Below, piece after piece: positions 62,469 to 64,000 of a DNA stretch of 64,000 bases. The position numbers and the translations under genes were made by a program. Positions within the stretch are counted from its first letter, which is position 1. Each line of letters starts with the position of its first letter. This stretch comes from Okibacterium sp. HSC-33S16. GTDB taxonomy: Bacteria; Actinomycetota; Actinomycetes; Actinomycetales; Microbacteriaceae. Below the pieces are notes generated by a model. The model did not search any database, was not told the DNA's origin, and saw nothing but the letters and a program-made list of their open reading frames with translations. The stretch spans positions 62,001 through 126,000 of the forward strand of contig NZ_JALJZZ010000006.1 of NCBI RefSeq assembly GCF_024171565.1, read 5' to 3'.

Positions 62469-63749
62469 ATGGCACTGAAATTCTCGCGGTCCCGCCGCAC
62501 TCGTTCGCTCCCGTTAATCGGGGGGGCTATTGCCGTATCAGCGGCGCTCGCGCTCACCGGTTGCACTCCGTCCTCCTCGGGCGGAGCAGGAGACAATGGC
62601 GACAGCGACACCATCACGGTGTGGCACTACTTCAGCGATGAGAACCAGGTCAAAGTGATGACCGACTACAAAGATCTCTTCGAGAAGAACAACGACGGTG
62701 TCACCGTCGACAACGTGTTCGTTCCCTACGACCAGCTGAACTCCAAACTTATCTCTGCGGTGGGTTCGAAAACTGGGCCGGACGTTGTTGTCTTCAACGG
62801 AGCCGACGCGTCAACCCTGGCCCTCGGTGGTGCGCTCGCACCGATCACGGATCAGTGGGACGGCTTCGACGACAAGAGCGAATTCCCCGAGTCCGTCGTG
62901 CACTCACTTGAGGGCGACGTCTACGCAGCACAGGGCTACGTCAACCTGCTCGGGCTCTGGTACAACAAGGACATCCTCGACGAAGCGGGCGTGCAACCGC
63001 CCACAACGATGGACGAGCTGAATTCGGCCCTCGACGCCGTCACGGCCGCAGGCAAGGGCGGCATCACGCTCTCCGGGCTGCCCCAGTCGCAGGGTGAATG
63101 GCAGGCATACCCATGGCTGTCCAGCTTCGGTTTCAACTACGACGACCCGCAGGCTGCCCCGCTCGAGGAGGCCTTCGCCGCCATTCAGGACTGGACCGCA
63201 TCGGGAGCACTCACCCGTGAATCCGTGACCTGGGACCAGACGGTTCCGTTCCAGACGTGGGCCGCCGGAAACGTTGCCTTCGCCGAAAACGGCAACTGGC
63301 AGATCGGGACTGCGCGCAGCGATGCCAAGTTCAACTACGGTGTCGTGCCGCTCCCGGTCGGTGAAGATGGTCAGGTCTACCTCGGTGGTGAGGGACAGGG
63401 CATCGGTGCGTTCAGTAAGAACCCCGAACTCGCTTGGAAATACCTCGAGGAAACCTACTTCAGCGCAGAGGGCCAGGCCATCGCGCTCAAGGATGTCGGC
63501 AGCATTCCCAGCCGCGGCGACGCAGCATCCGCTCCGGAAGTAACCGACGACCCCATCCTCAAGGCCTTCGCCCAGTCACTCGCTGACAACGGAGCGAACT
63601 ACCCGGCTCCGGCCGTTCCTGCCGAGGCCGTTGCCGACCAGCAGCTCGCCGTAGGACAGGTCTGGAGCGCCGTGATCGGTGGCCAGATGACGCCGAAGGA
63701 TGCGGCAGCCAAGCTGATCGCAGACCTCGAGCCACTGCTCGCCAAGTAA
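62469..63749 (+). CDS. Sugar ABC transporter substrate-binding lipoprotein
   Basis: 426 residues. The signal peptide is basic then IAVSAALALTGCTPSSSGG, with lipobox cysteine near residue 32. The mature part starts DTITVWHYFSDENQVKVMTDYKDLFEKNN, a family 1 (MalE-like) binding protein. The long 5' leader from the operator to ATG 62469 contains AAGGAAG. It is followed 26 bases later by a permease, so the importer operon continues out of the window. No post-gene hairpin is present, unlike the two earlier loci. The sugar is unknown. Confidence 0.92.
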   Translation: MALKFSRSRRTRSLPLIGGAIAVSAALALTGCTPSSSGGAGDNGDSDTITVWHYFSDENQVKVMTDYKDLFEKNNDGVTVDNVFVPYDQLNSKLISAVGSKTGPDVVVFNGADASTLALGGALAPITDQWDGFDDKSEFPESVVHSLEGDVYAAQGYVNLLGLWYNKDILDEAGVQPPTTMDELNSALDAVTAAGKGGITLSGLPQSQGEWQAYPWLSSFGFNYDDPQAAPLEEAFAAIQDWTASGALTRESVTWDQTVPFQTWAAGNVAFAENGNWQIGTARSDAKFNYGVVPLPVGEDGQVYLGGEGQGIGAFSKNPELAWKYLEETYFSAEGQAIALKDVGSIPSRGDAASAPEVTDDPILKAFAQSLADNGANYPAPAVPAEAVADQQLAVGQVWSAVIGGQMTPKDAAAKLIADLEPLLAK

Positions 63750-63775
63750 TCCCACACGAGAAAGGAGGAAGACCC

Positions 63776-64000
63776 ATGTCAGCAGATCTGACGGCCGCGC
63801 GGCCGTCCCGGCGGTTGTCCGCATCACCGGGGCACACCCGCCGGTTCCCACGACGCCGCTCCCTGTCGCGGCGAGGCAAGCTCCTGTTTGCCCTCCCGGC
63901 CGGGGTCTTCCTCCTCATCTTCTCGTTCTTCCCGCTCGCCCAACTGGGGCGAATGAGTGTAAGCGACGTCTCGGCGCGCACCCTCAACTCGCCGTGGGAG
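63776..64000 (+). CDS. Sugar ABC transporter permease, 3'-truncated by the window
   Basis: Seventy-five residues are present. A strongly basic cytoplasmic tail (RRFPRRRSLSRRGK) leads into a first membrane segment LLFALPAGVFLLIFSFFPLAQL, as in MalF-type permeases. AAAGGAGG lies before ATG 63776. It belongs to the operon of the binding protein at 62469 and continues beyond base 64000. Confidence 0.85.
   Translation, partial: MSADLTAARPSRRLSASPGHTRRFPRRRSLSRRGKLLFALPAGVFLLIFSFFPLAQLGRMSVSDVSARTLNSPWE

Overview
The window is high-GC DNA with short intergenic gaps, Shine-Dalgarno sites of the AAAGGAGG type and many LacI, TetR and LuxR regulators. Protein families and gene orders resemble an actinobacterium, most likely of the family Microbacteriaceae; that assignment is inference from gene content, with no rRNA or marker gene present. 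No complete tRNA, rRNA, CRISPR array, transposase or integrase is visible.

Layout. (1) 1-4.7 kb is an accessory region: an SF1 (DNA2/NAM7, COG1112-type) helicase that runs off the left edge, overlapped by a winged-helix protein with what looks like a decayed phospholipase-D fold, then a stretch with an alpha/beta-hydrolase remnant, short tandem repeats and a tRNA 3'-end remnant that probably marks the edge of an integrated island. (2) 4.7-6.0 kb is a divergent TetR/dihydrofolate-reductase-fold pair. (3) 6.1-21.8 kb is a carbohydrate block: a LacI-controlled GH39 glycosidase with its own ABC importer, then a second ABC importer flanked by two GH78 alpha-L-rhamnosidases and a LacI regulator. 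Solute-binding-protein genes in both operons are followed by strong stem-loops. (4) 22-34 kb holds an MFS carrier, a PadR regulator with a UbiB-type kinase, small enzymes, a TetR/QacA-type efflux pair and an orphan zinc-ribbon/Vsr-like nuclease. (5) 34-38.8 kb has a DrrAB-like ABC exporter with a DUF4097 protein and a ribbon-helix-helix regulator, then AlkD-like and ArfB proteins. (6) 39-45.6 kb has a frameshifted CaiB-type pseudogene, an ArgO/ArgP pair, a secreted lipase and an SDR/TetR pair. (7) 45.7-57.4 kb is a membrane-rich cluster: GlpT-like carrier, two SHOCT/PLDc_N paralogues, AI-2E-family protein, MalT-like LuxR regulator, K+-type channel, HerA-like ATPase, ClC-type protein and a large membrane protein. 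(8) 57.5-64 kb has a hydrolase lacking its nucleophile serine, a TetR regulator, a beta-lactamase-fold hydrolase, a DNase-I-fold enzyme and the start of a third LacI-controlled sugar ABC operon that runs off the right edge.

The strongest new signal is in region 7. A 17-bp inverted repeat, TCATCC-N5-GGRTGA, occurs five times (one copy has a single mismatch). Each copy is oriented toward a gene and lies 22-23 nt upstream of a -10-like hexamer, so it would overlap the -35 position. The five genes downstream are both SHOCT paralogues, a 71-residue protein, the ion channel and the large membrane protein. This looks like one activator-controlled regulon, with the LuxR protein at 49.0-51.5 kb the obvious candidate activator. 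The second lead is the helicase plus winged-helix/PLD-like pair at the left edge, a candidate defence cassette.
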